Part shown: positions 42,616 to 50,012 of the stretch, piece by piece
Layout of the letters: each line of letters opens with the position of its first letter
Position numbering within the stretch: the first letter of the stretch is position 1
Source of the DNA: Acidimicrobiales bacterium
GTDB lineage: Bacteria; Actinomycetota; Acidimicrobiia; Acidimicrobiales; SZUA-35
Assembly (NCBI GenBank): GCA_028285495.1
Contig: JANQPB010000014.1
Location: forward strand, 124,001-188,000
Length of the DNA: 64,000 bases
Reading direction: 5' to 3'
Made by a program: the position numbers and the translations under genes
The notes under the pieces: generated by a model
The model's database searches: none
What the model saw: the letters and a program-made list of their open reading frames with translations, nothing else
Told to the model about the DNA's origin: nothing

Positions 42616-43704
42616 ATGACCTTCGCCCCGATCCACACCGATCGCCTGACGGTCCGGACGGTCGAGATCGGCGACGTCGACTCGTTGCACCGGCGTCGCA
42701 ACCATCCAGACACCGCCCGCTACCAGGACTGGGAGTTCCCGTTCCCCCAGGAGGCGGCCCGCCGCCTCGTTGCCGAGGTCGCAGCCACGGGGGCGCCGGC
42801 CGACCGCGAGTGGTGGATGGGGACGATCGTGGAGACCGCGACCGGCGTCGACGTCGGCGACGTGGCCGTCCGCCTCGACTCCGACGGCCGAGCGGCCACC
42901 ATCGGCTACTCGCTTCACCCCGACCACTGGGGTCGTGGTCTCGCCACCGAGGCGGTCGGCGGGCTCGTCGACCGCCTGATCGACGACGGCGTCCGTCGCT
43001 TCGTGGCCACCATCCACCCCGACAACCTGGCCTCGATGCGGGTGGTCGAGCGGCTCGGCTTCGCCTACGAGGGCCGGACGGTGGCCTCGTGGTTCGAGGG
43101 CGACGGGCCGGACGCCACCACGACCGACGATCTCCTGTTCGGGCTCACCGAGACGATGCGGTCCGAGTGGCTGGCCCGACCGACCGGGCGGCCGGCCCGG
43201 GTCGAGCTGATCGAGATCGATGACCGCAACCATCGGGCCGTCGCTCGGCTCCGCACCCACTACTCGCAGGAGCACCTCGTCGCCTCGGTGGCCGACAGCT
43301 ACGGCGATGCACTGTTCCCCGAGATCTACAACGGCGTGCGGATCCAGCCGTGGCTGCGGGCCGTCGCCATCGCCGACGACCCGGAGCCCGACCCAACGGG
43401 CGACGGCGGGGACGGCGAGCTGACCCTGGCCGGGTTCGTGATGCTTGCCGTGCCGACCCGGCCGGGTGACGAGCCCTACCTCTGGCGGCTGCTGATCGAC
43501 CGGCGACACCAGCGACGGGGGATCGCCTCGGCCGTGCTCGACCGGATCGAGCACGACCTGCGGGCCGAGGGCCATCCGGCGATCTGGGTCCACTGGGAAC
43601 CGGGGCCCGGTTCGCCCGAGCCCTTCTACCTGGCCAGGGGCTACGAGCCGACCGGGGCGATGGAGGGCACCGAGATCGAGGGTCGGAAGTCGTTGCTGAC
43701 GTAG
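42616..43704 (+). CDS. Fused double GNAT acetyltransferase
   Basis: The product (362 aa) joins two GNAT domains. The first (about 1-175) is of RimJ/RimL type with TDRLTVRTVEIGDVDSLHRR, IGYSLHPDHWGRGLATEA and ATIHPDNLASMRVVERLGF. The second (about 195-362) has a separate acetyl-CoA motif (LLIDRRHQRRGIASAVLD) and the final ARGYEPTG. Between them lies a short basic linker. Each GNAT usually acts alone on a protein N-terminus or small molecule. The fusion may let one peptide modify two sites or substrates. A clear ribosome site is absent. Confidence 0.8.
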   Translation: MTFAPIHTDRLTVRTVEIGDVDSLHRRRNHPDTARYQDWEFPFPQEAARRLVAEVAATGAPADREWWMGTIVETATGVDVGDVAVRLDSDGRAATIGYSLHPDHWGRGLATEAVGGLVDRLIDDGVRRFVATIHPDNLASMRVVERLGFAYEGRTVASWFEGDGPDATTTDDLLFGLTETMRSEWLARPTGRPARVELIEIDDRNHRAVARLRTHYSQEHLVASVADSYGDALFPEIYNGVRIQPWLRAVAIADDPEPDPTGDGGDGELTLAGFVMLAVPTRPGDEPYLWRLLIDRRHQRRGIASAVLDRIEHDLRAEGHPAIWVHWEPGPGSPEPFYLARGYEPTGAMEGTEIEGRKSLLT

Positions 43705-43737
43705 CGGCCGGGGGTGACCCGACCCGGTCGGGTGCCT

Positions 43738-43743
43738 TACAGT
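43738..43743 (+). promoter_or_regulatory. -10 box upstream of the P450 gene
   Basis: TACAGT lies 62 nt before the P450 start, with GTGACC about 17 nt further upstream as a weak -35 element. Confidence 0.35.
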
Positions 43744-43804
43744 GTTGGGCACGAGTTCGGGACCGGCCCACGTCGGTCCGCAGCCGGCGCCAGGGGAGGC
43801 AGCG

Positions 43805-45094
43805 ATGGCGGAACTGATCGACGGCGACATCGACGCCGACCGGCGGCGGCGGGCCGACGAGGCGCTGTTCGAGGTCTTCGCCTCGGCCCGCGGCCTGGCC
43901 GACCCCAACCCGTCCTACCGCACCCTCCGGGAGGAGACGCCGGTCCACCTGTCCGGCTTCGGCGGGGTGGTGCTCAGCCGCTACGACGACTGCCGTAGCC
44001 TGCTCCGCGACAATCGGTTCGGCAACGGCGAGAACTCCCCGGGCTCGGCCTTCGGGTCGGGCGACCCCGAGGCCATCGCCTACCGCCGGGAGATGGAGGC
44101 CCGCCGGAGCGAGAGCCGCCCCGAGTCGATGCTGTTCCTCGATCCGCCCGACCACACCAGGCAACGGAGCCTGGTCAGCCGAGCCTTCACCCCCCGCCGG
44201 GTCGAGGGTCTGCGGGACCGGGTGGCCGAGCTGGCCGAGGAGCGCCTCGACGACCTGGCCGAGGCCGGCACCGGCGACCTGATGACGCTGCTGGCCGAGC
44301 CCCTGCCGGTCTCGGTGATCTCCGAGATGCTCGGCGTGCCCCAGAGCGACTGGCCCGAGATCCGCTCGCTGGTCACCGACGTGGTGGTGACGCTGGAGCC
44401 GTCGGCCAACCTCGACGAGCTGAAGAAGGCGGAGGTGGCCAGCCAGGCCCTCTGGCACTACTTCACCGAGCTGGTGGCCGAACGGCGGGCCGACCCGCAG
44501 GACGACCTGCTGTCGGCCCTGATCGAAGCCAGGGACGAGCACGACAAGCTGTCCGAGGGTGAGATCCTGGCGGTCGCCAACCTGCTGTTCGGGGCCGGAG
44601 CCGAGACGACGACGAACCTGATCGGCAACGGCATCAACGCGCTGTTCAACCATCCCGAGCAGCTCGACCGGTTGTGGGCCGACCCCGAGCTCGTGCCGTC
44701 GGCCGTCGACGAGATCCTCCGCTACGACAGCCCGGTCCAGATCGACGGCCGGTCGTGCCTGGAACCGGCCGAGGCCTACGGGGTGCGGTTCGAGCCGGGC
44801 GATCGGGTGCTGACCCTCCTCGGAGCCGCCAATCGCGACCCTGAGCACTTCGACGATCCCGAGACGTTCGACATCGCCAGGGGCCGGGAGGGTCGGGCCG
44901 AGCCGGTCATGAGCTTCGGATCGGGCATCCACTACTGCCTCGGCGCCAACCTGGCCCGCGTCGAGGGGCAGGAGGTGTTCGCCGGACTGATCCGTCGGTT
45001 CTCCTCCATCGAGCCGGCGGGCGACCGGCCCTACCGGCAGCGCCTCGTGCTCCGCGGCCTCGACACCTGTCCGGTCACCGTCACTCCCCGCTGA
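43805..45094 (+). CDS. Cytochrome P450 monooxygenase
   Basis: The product (429 aa) is a soluble bacterial P450. The I-helix oxygen-binding motif is AGAETTTN, the ExxR is in VDEILRYDSPV, and the haem cysteine is Cys378 in FGSGIHYCLGANLAR. FLDPPDHTRQRSLVSRAF is the usual N-terminal helix region. The start was chosen by a GGGAGG ribosome site 6 nt upstream rather than the in-frame ATG 63 nt earlier. No ferredoxin or reductase gene is adjacent. The substrate is unknown, though the nearby oxygenases suggest a secondary-metabolism or xenobiotic role. Confidence 0.9.
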   Translation: MAELIDGDIDADRRRRADEALFEVFASARGLADPNPSYRTLREETPVHLSGFGGVVLSRYDDCRSLLRDNRFGNGENSPGSAFGSGDPEAIAYRREMEARRSESRPESMLFLDPPDHTRQRSLVSRAFTPRRVEGLRDRVAELAEERLDDLAEAGTGDLMTLLAEPLPVSVISEMLGVPQSDWPEIRSLVTDVVVTLEPSANLDELKKAEVASQALWHYFTELVAERRADPQDDLLSALIEARDEHDKLSEGEILAVANLLFGAGAETTTNLIGNGINALFNHPEQLDRLWADPELVPSAVDEILRYDSPVQIDGRSCLEPAEAYGVRFEPGDRVLTLLGAANRDPEHFDDPETFDIARGREGRAEPVMSFGSGIHYCLGANLARVEGQEVFAGLIRRFSSIEPAGDRPYRQRLVLRGLDTCPVTVTPR

Positions 45095-45296
45095 CCGTCG
45101 CGGCCGACCCGAGGGCCGGCAATCGGTTCGACGTCCTCAACGGGGACCGACGTCGGCGGCGCTGGTCGGGCGCGTGCCGGTCGGACGGAGAGCCGTTGGA
45201 CCGCTGCGCCCGCGACCGAAACCGAACAGATCGTAAAGTTCTCCTGGCGGGAGGATCTGGTTCGTATTAGTGTGAGACTCAAACAAGGCAAGGGAA

Positions 45297-45313
45297 CCAG
45301 TTACTGTAACTGG
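45297..45313. promoter_or_regulatory. Palindromic operator before the sigma-factor gene
   Basis: CCAGTTACTGTAACTGG is a perfect 17-bp dyad 29-45 nt upstream of the sigma-factor ATG, just after a possible -10 (TATTAG, 45265). An operator at or just after the transcription start would repress this regulator gene. Confidence 0.55.
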
Positions 45314-45341
45314 GGCCCGCTGGATCAGGAGGGACGGCGGC

Positions 45342-45929
45342 ATGGGGGAACGTCGCTACGACAGGATCGAGGACCATCTCGACACCATCTTCGACACGGC
45401 AACGGCCACCGCTCGAAGCAAGGGTGCGAACCGCTACGAGGCCGACGAGGTCGCCCAGCTGACCGCCTACAAGCTGTGGCGCCGCTGGGACAACGACAAC
45501 AAGCTGGCCGCGCTGCGCACGATCGGCGGCGCCCGCTGGCGCGGCTACATCCGCGAGACGGCCCGCAACACCCACATCGACCTGATCCGCGAGCACCAGC
45601 GCCGGATCGCCCGCCAGCATCGGGCCCATGAACGTCGCACGGGCCAGGCCGCAGGCGACGAGCGGGCGGGCACCAACCTGGTCCGGGTGGACAACGTCGA
45701 GGCCTGGCTGGCTCGTGACCACATCGCCGAGCTGATCATGGAGCTCCCGACCCAGCAACAGAAGGTGGCGGCGATGATGTTCGTGCTCGAGATGTCGGCC
45801 CGCGAGATCGGCGACGAGCTCGGACTCGAGGCTCAGACCGTGCGCAAGCACGCCAGGGCGGCCCGCGAGACCCTGCGGGAGCGGCTGGCCGAGCTGGAGG
45901 CGTCCGGGCCGCACACCGAGATCGGCTGA
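45342..45929 (+). CDS. ECF-like RNA polymerase sigma factor
   Basis: The product (195 aa) has sigma-70 region 2 (about residues 35-100, RYEADEVAQLTAYKLWRRW, YIRETARNTHIDLIREHQRR) and region 4 (about 130-180) with a helix-turn-helix LEMSAREIGDELGLEAQTVRKHARAARETL, read here in two pieces. It would redirect RNA polymerase to its own set of promoters. An AGGAGGG ribosome site is 8 nt before the ATG. A palindrome lies in the 5' leader. No anti-sigma gene is adjacent, and the target promoters are unknown. Confidence 0.8.
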   Translation: MGERRYDRIEDHLDTIFDTATATARSKGANRYEADEVAQLTAYKLWRRWDNDNKLAALRTIGGARWRGYIRETARNTHIDLIREHQRRIARQHRAHERRTGQAAGDERAGTNLVRVDNVEAWLARDHIAELIMELPTQQQKVAAMMFVLEMSAREIGDELGLEAQTVRKHARAARETLRERLAELEASGPHTEIG

Positions 45930-46124
45930 CCCGGACCCCCTCGGGTCGTCGATCGAGTCGATCGGCGCCGGTGGCGCACGTTCCCCCCGAGCGTCACCGG
46001 CGGTCGATCGCGTCGACGGACCTGCTCGACCCCTCCAGCGCCCGGGACCACCGGCCGGTCCCGGAGCCGGTGGAGGAGTCGGTCGGTCGGTCCCCGTCGT
46101 GGCGTGACGCCCCCGCCGTCGGCC

Positions 46125-46328
46125 TCAGCCCTCGTGGCTGCCGCAGCGGCGGGGCGGCCCGACGAGGTGCTCGACCAGTGCGTCGGCATCGAGCGGGGGC
46201 AAGGGTTCGATGCGGGCGTCGTCGTCGTCGAGATCGATGGCATCGAGCTGGCGAAGGGCCTCGCGCTTGAGGCGGCGGTCGACGGATCGCACCACGGGAT
46301 CGACGTCGTTTGGATCGAATCGGAACAC
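46125..46328 (-). CDS. Small hypothetical protein (67 aa)
   Basis: A compact high-GC3 frame begins at a GTG with GGGGAGGGG at 8 nt. It is acidic and basic in turn, with DPVVRSVDRRLKREALRQLD and LEPLPPLDADALVEHLVG and two closing cysteines spaced for metal binding only doubtfully. It has the codon pattern of real genes, unlike overlapping frames on either strand. The family is unknown. Neighbouring 195- and 323-bp gaps hold no other clear gene. Confidence 0.45.
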   Translation of the reverse strand: MFRFDPNDVDPVVRSVDRRLKREALRQLDAIDLDDDDARIEPLPPLDADALVEHLVGPPRRCGSHEG

Positions 46329-46651
46329 GTGCTCACCCCTCCCCGAGACCCGGTTCCGGGCCTGGTCGGTCGTCGTTGATCGGTGGCAGGATGCAGTTGG
46401 CAGAGTACCGAGACGACCGAGTGCCCACCCCACCGGTGGAAGGACGGTCGTCGCCTCTCCCTTCAAGAGGGACGACACCGGGGCGCCGGCGCGCTACCCC
46501 GAGACGGCCGAACGTTGATCGTTCTTCGGCCTCAGCGGAAGAACCCCGAGGCCCGCTCTCGGGGTTCCCGGGCCGGACGATCAGGGTGCTCAGGGTCGGA
46601 TCAGGGGCCTTCCCGATACCGACGTCGCCGCACGTCGTCCACGATGAGGAC
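46329..46651. other. Gap with a strong hairpin before the PspC gene
   Basis: This 323-bp gap has no convincing gene. Its only clear structure is the perfect hairpin at 46541-46567 (listed separately), about 85 bp upstream of the PspC-domain gene. Promoter elements for both neighbouring genes are not resolved. Confidence 0.5.
46541..46567. promoter_or_regulatory. Strong hairpin upstream of PspC gene
   Basis: GAACCCCGAG (46541-46550) and CTCGGGGTTC (46558-46567) form a perfect 10-bp stem with a 7-nt loop. No T tract follows. It could be a terminator of an unseen transcript, a leader element or an RNA thermometer. Confidence 0.5.
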
Positions 46652-47182
46652 ATGGAACAAACAACCCCGAACACCACCCGCCGGCTCGAGCGCGGCGACG
46701 GCCCCCTCGCCGGGGTGGCCGCCGGGCTGGCCGACTACTTCAGCATCGATCCGGTCATCGTCCGGCTCGGCCTCGTGGCCACCACGCTGCTCGGCGGCCC
46801 CGCCGTCCCGATCGCCTACGTGGCCGCCTGGATCATCATCCCGAAGCCCGAGGCGGCAGTCCCCGCTCCTCCGGCCCCGGTTGCGCCGGCCGCCCCCTGG
46901 GCCACCGCGCCGCCGCCGGCCCCGCCCAACGACACCGTCGTCGACGCGGCGGCGCCCGAGCACGCCGCGACCACCGACGACACCGACGACGACACCCCCG
47001 AGGATGGAACCGACGACACGCCAGGCGACGACACCGGAGATGGGGTCGGCGCCGAGGCACCGGTCGAGGTCGACTCGTCCGAGGAGGTCGACGTCGACGA
47101 CGACCCGTCCGACGCCGGTCCCGTCGGCGGCGACCCGGACGACGACCGCTCCGGCGACGAGGTCGTCGGGGCAGGACGATGA
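46652..47182 (+). CDS. PspC-domain envelope protein
   Basis: The product (176 aa) starts with the PspC core RRLERGDGPLAGVAAGLADY followed by FSIDPVIVRLGLVATTLLGG and a second helix, AYVAAWIIIPK. PspC proteins sit in the membrane and help respond to envelope stress. The C-terminal half (about 75-176) is an unusual Ala/Pro-then-Asp-rich tail. GAGGAC precedes the ATG closely. It is coupled to a GIN-domain lipoprotein by the ATGA overlap (47179-47182), so the two probably sense the same envelope stress. Confidence 0.8.
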   Translation: MEQTTPNTTRRLERGDGPLAGVAAGLADYFSIDPVIVRLGLVATTLLGGPAVPIAYVAAWIIIPKPEAAVPAPPAPVAPAAPWATAPPPAPPNDTVVDAAAPEHAATTDDTDDDTPEDGTDDTPGDDTGDGVGAEAPVEVDSSEEVDVDDDPSDAGPVGGDPDDDRSGDEVVGAGR

Positions 47183-47868
47183 GCCGCCCGGCCCGCCCCT
47201 CGGGGTCAGCGGCTCGCACGTCGCGGCCCCTGGCCGTCGCCGGTGTCCTGGCTGGCGCCGCCCTCATCGGGACCGCCTGCCAGGTCGACATCAACACCGG
47301 CGGCGAGACCATCTCCCGCACCTTCGACATCTCGGACTTCGAGCACCTCGAGATCGACAGCGCCTTCGACGTCGACCTCGAGGTCGGCGAGGCGGCCTCG
47401 CTGGAGATCGAGATCAGCGAGGAGATCGTCGATCGCCTGGAGGTCGACCAGGACGGCGACCGCCTGACGATCGGCTTCGACGGCGGCCTGCTGTCGACCT
47501 CCGGGAAGATGGACATCAAGGTGAGCACGCCGAGCCTGTCATCGATCGACCTCGATGGCGCCGTCAGCGCCGACATCGAGGGGCTCGACGAGGCCCGGCT
47601 GGAGATGGACCTGGATGGGGCGTCCAGTGTCGACGGTCGAGGTTCCGTCGGCGTCCTGGTCATCGACGCCGACGGGGCCTCCTCGATGGACTTCTCCGAC
47701 GTCGAGATCGACCGGGTCGAGATCCGGGCCGGCGGCGCCTCGTCGATCGACGTGAGCGAGGCCGGCGAGGTCAGCGGCCGGGCCACCGGCGCCTCGTCGG
47801 TCAGCGTGTCCGACGACGCCGACATCGACGATCTGCGAACCGAAGGCCCGGCGTCGGTCAGCGACTGA
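47179..47868 (+). CDS. GIN-domain (DUF2807-type) lipoprotein
   Basis: The product (229 aa) carries a lipoprotein signal ending LIGTAC at about residues 29-34 and then a beta-helix of short repeats: FEHLEIDSAFDVDLEVGEA, LSSIDLDGAVSADI, MDLDGASSVDGRG and ASSMDFSDVEIDRVEIRAGG. This pattern is the head GIN domain. It is on the surface and may bind cell-wall or lipid parts. The gene is coupled to PspC and ends 24 nt before a strong terminator hairpin, so this pair forms one operon. Confidence 0.78.
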   Translation: MSRPARPSGSAARTSRPLAVAGVLAGAALIGTACQVDINTGGETISRTFDISDFEHLEIDSAFDVDLEVGEAASLEIEISEEIVDRLEVDQDGDRLTIGFDGGLLSTSGKMDIKVSTPSLSSIDLDGAVSADIEGLDEARLEMDLDGASSVDGRGSVGVLVIDADGASSMDFSDVEIDRVEIRAGGASSIDVSEAGEVSGRATGASSVSVSDDADIDDLRTEGPASVSD

Positions 47869-47891
47869 CCGACCGCGACGACAACCGATCT

Positions 47892-47924
47892 CCTCCCGGG
47901 CCGATCCCTCCGCGGCCCGGGAGG
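47892..47924 (+). terminator. Terminator hairpin of the PspC/GIN operon
   Basis: CCTCCCGGGCC (47892-47902) and GGCCCGGGAGG (47914-47924) make a perfect 11-bp stem with an 11-nt loop, 24 nt after the lipoprotein stop. The following sequence is TTCGG, so it lacks a long T run but should be a strong structural terminator. Confidence 0.65.
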
Positions 47925-47987
47925 TTCGGCCCGTCCCGGCCGACGGTCCCGGCCGAGCGACGATCGGGCGGTCGGGCGCTCCGTCGC

Positions 47988-47993
47988 TAGGGT
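47988..47993 (+). promoter_or_regulatory. -10 box of a probable leaderless promoter (creatininase)
   Basis: TAGGGT lies 6 nt before the ATG at 48000. Confidence 0.5.
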
Positions 47994-47999
47994 GGCCCG

Positions 48000-48800
48000 A
48001 TGTCGACCAGCACCAGGCGGCTGTCCGAGTTGCGGGCCTCCGACCTCGACCGGCACCTCACCGAGCGCTCGATCCTCGTCCTCCCGATCGGGGCCATCGA
48101 GCAGCACGGCCCCCACCTGCCGTTCAACACCGACCTGGAGATCGCCAGCCGCTGCGCCGAGGCCGTCGTCGAACGGGTCGGCGACGACCTCGACCTGTGG
48201 CTGCTCGAGCCGCTGGCCTACACCAAGTCGAACGAGCACGCCGGCACGCCCGGCACCGTGTGGCTCGGACCCGAGACGCTGCTCCGCGTGCTCGACGACA
48301 TCGGCCGGTCGCTGGCCGCCACCCCGGCCCGCAAGCTGGCCCTGCTGAACGGGCACGGCGGCAACTCGTCCCTGCTCAACGTGGCCTGCCGCGAGCTGCG
48401 GCTCCACCACGGGCTGGAGACCTTCCTGCTCCACCCGAGCCTGCCCCCGGACCAGGGCGGCACCAGCGACGATCCCGCGGACGCCGAGCTGGCGTCGGAA
48501 CTGGGGATGGGCATCCACGCCGGCCGGGCCGAGACCTCGATCATGCTGCACCTGCGGCCCGAACTGGTCCACATGGACCTGGCCGAGCGCAACGTGCCCG
48601 AGCACCTGGCCGCCAACCGCCACGTCCGGTTCGGCGGGGCGGTGACCTTCGGCTGGCTGGCCGCCGACTTCGGACCGACCGGCGTCATCGGCGACCCGAC
48701 GGGCGCCGACGCCGCCACCGGGGCCGGGCTCTTCGAGGGGTCGGTCACCCAGTTGTCGGAGGCGCTGGCGGAGATCCGGGACTTCCGCTTTCGGTCATGA
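48000..48800 (+). CDS. Creatininase-family (MftE-like) metalloprotein
   Basis: The product (266 aa) is a creatininase-fold amidohydrolase. Metal ligands are visible in GAIEQHGPHLPFNTD (Glu, His and Asp), NGHGGNSSLL and GRAETSIMLH. Members act on creatinine, on F420 and riboflavin biosynthesis intermediates (such as ArfB), or as the mycofactocin peptidase MftE, which they most resemble. No mycofactocin genes are visible, so this assignment is tentative. It is leaderless and converges on the TauE-type permease gene, with the two coding ends overlapping by 56 bp. Confidence 0.8.
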   Translation: MSTSTRRLSELRASDLDRHLTERSILVLPIGAIEQHGPHLPFNTDLEIASRCAEAVVERVGDDLDLWLLEPLAYTKSNEHAGTPGTVWLGPETLLRVLDDIGRSLAATPARKLALLNGHGGNSSLLNVACRELRLHHGLETFLLHPSLPPDQGGTSDDPADAELASELGMGIHAGRAETSIMLHLRPELVHMDLAERNVPEHLAANRHVRFGGAVTFGWLAADFGPTGVIGDPTGADAATGAGLFEGSVTQLSEALAEIRDFRFRS

Positions 48801-49944
48801 CCGGATCGATCGGCGGCGACACCGGGCCGACCACCCCTGCGGATCGCTCGGCCGAACGCCGGCGGAGCCGTGCGGCCACCACGAACGACATCGGCAGCAC
48901 GAGCAACCCGACGACGAGGTAGGCCAGCAGCGCCGGCTCCGACCGCAGCTCGGGTACCAGGATCACCGTCGTCGCCACCTCGACCGCAGCCAGCAGGGCG
49001 ACGAACCGGACCAGGTGGTGCTCCCGGACCAACGACGCAGCCAGCGAACCGACCGGCGCCCCCCACACCACGACCGGAACGGCGGCCAGCCACAGCCCGA
49101 GCAGGTCGCCCGAGCCGACGGCGAGATCGACCGGCTGGCCGGCGACGGCGACGACCCGGTCGTCGACGAGCCGGAGGTCGAACTGGCCGTCGACGAGCAC
49201 GAACAGCACGAAGCCGACCACCGACACCGCGGCCATGACCATGATCGCCGACGGCAGCGCCGTCTTCGGCAGGACGCCGATCACCACGACGAGGAACAGG
49301 AAGACGAGGATGTTGGCTCCGGTCCCGGTCAGGGCCGACAGGGCACCGCCGGCCGCCGCCACCGCGGCCAGCGCCGCATCGATCGACCGGGACCATTCGC
49401 CGGGCGGCTCGTCGAAGGCCCGGTCGGGCCGGTGGTCGACCCCCCGGTGCAGGCGGAGCTGGCGCAGCATCAACAACGACGTGGTGGCGAGCACGATGCT
49501 GAACGTCGCCTTGACCGTCGGCGTCGACACGATCGAGGGCCAGAAGGGCTCGTCCGGCCGGCCGAGCAGGGCGACGGCGGCGAGGAAGCCGGCGACGGCG
49601 GCGATCGAGCCGACGCCGACGGCCCGCCGGTGGAACGGCCGGCCGGCGATCACGATCGCAACCGACGCCATCGTCATGCCGACGGCCTGGATGCTCAGCC
49701 CGAAGGTGCGGGCGACGGGCGCCGGCACACCGAGGCCCTTGGTGAACACGGGGAACGCCACCGCCCCGCCGCCCTCGGGCGACGAGCCGGCGAGGAAGCT
49801 GCCGAACAGCATCGTGAGCGCCGACTCGCCGTGCTCGACGACCCGATCGCCGAGCCCGAGCGCCACCACCAACACCAGCCAGGCCAGCGTGGCCACGGTC
49901 GATGGCCCCCAGCGACGGGCCAGGTCGACGGTGCCGGATGTCAT
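48745..49944 (-). CDS. TauE/SafE-family sulfite-exporter-like permease
   Basis: The product (399 aa) has about eight membrane helices in two similar halves, as in TauE/SafE transporters for sulfonates, sulfite or other anions. Key patterns are FGSFLAGSSPEGGGAVAFPV and the second-half GGALSALTGTGANILVFLFL. The C-terminal 35 residues are low-complexity, and this tail overlaps the creatininase gene's end on the opposite strand by 56 bp. Given the rhodanese and thiol dioxygenase genes elsewhere in this window, export of sulfite is possible but not shown. Confidence 0.8.
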   Translation of the reverse strand: MTSGTVDLARRWGPSTVATLAWLVLVVALGLGDRVVEHGESALTMLFGSFLAGSSPEGGGAVAFPVFTKGLGVPAPVARTFGLSIQAVGMTMASVAIVIAGRPFHRRAVGVGSIAAVAGFLAAVALLGRPDEPFWPSIVSTPTVKATFSIVLATTSLLMLRQLRLHRGVDHRPDRAFDEPPGEWSRSIDAALAAVAAAGGALSALTGTGANILVFLFLVVVIGVLPKTALPSAIMVMAAVSVVGFVLFVLVDGQFDLRLVDDRVVAVAGQPVDLAVGSGDLLGLWLAAVPVVVWGAPVGSLAASLVREHHLVRFVALLAAVEVATTVILVPELRSEPALLAYLVVGLLVLPMSFVVAARLRRRSAERSAGVVGPVSPPIDPVMTESGSPGSPPAPPTTG

Positions 49945-50012
49945 GATCGAAGAACCGTACCCGCCAGCCCGATCTTCCTGGCCGACGATCGTCGGCTCGG
50001 CGGTGGGCGCCG

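Noticed and set aside
45833..46336. Alternative minus-strand frame starting with a cysteine- and serine-rich sequence
   Set aside because: It overlaps the better-coded 67-aa frame and the end of the sigma factor, with shadow-like composition.
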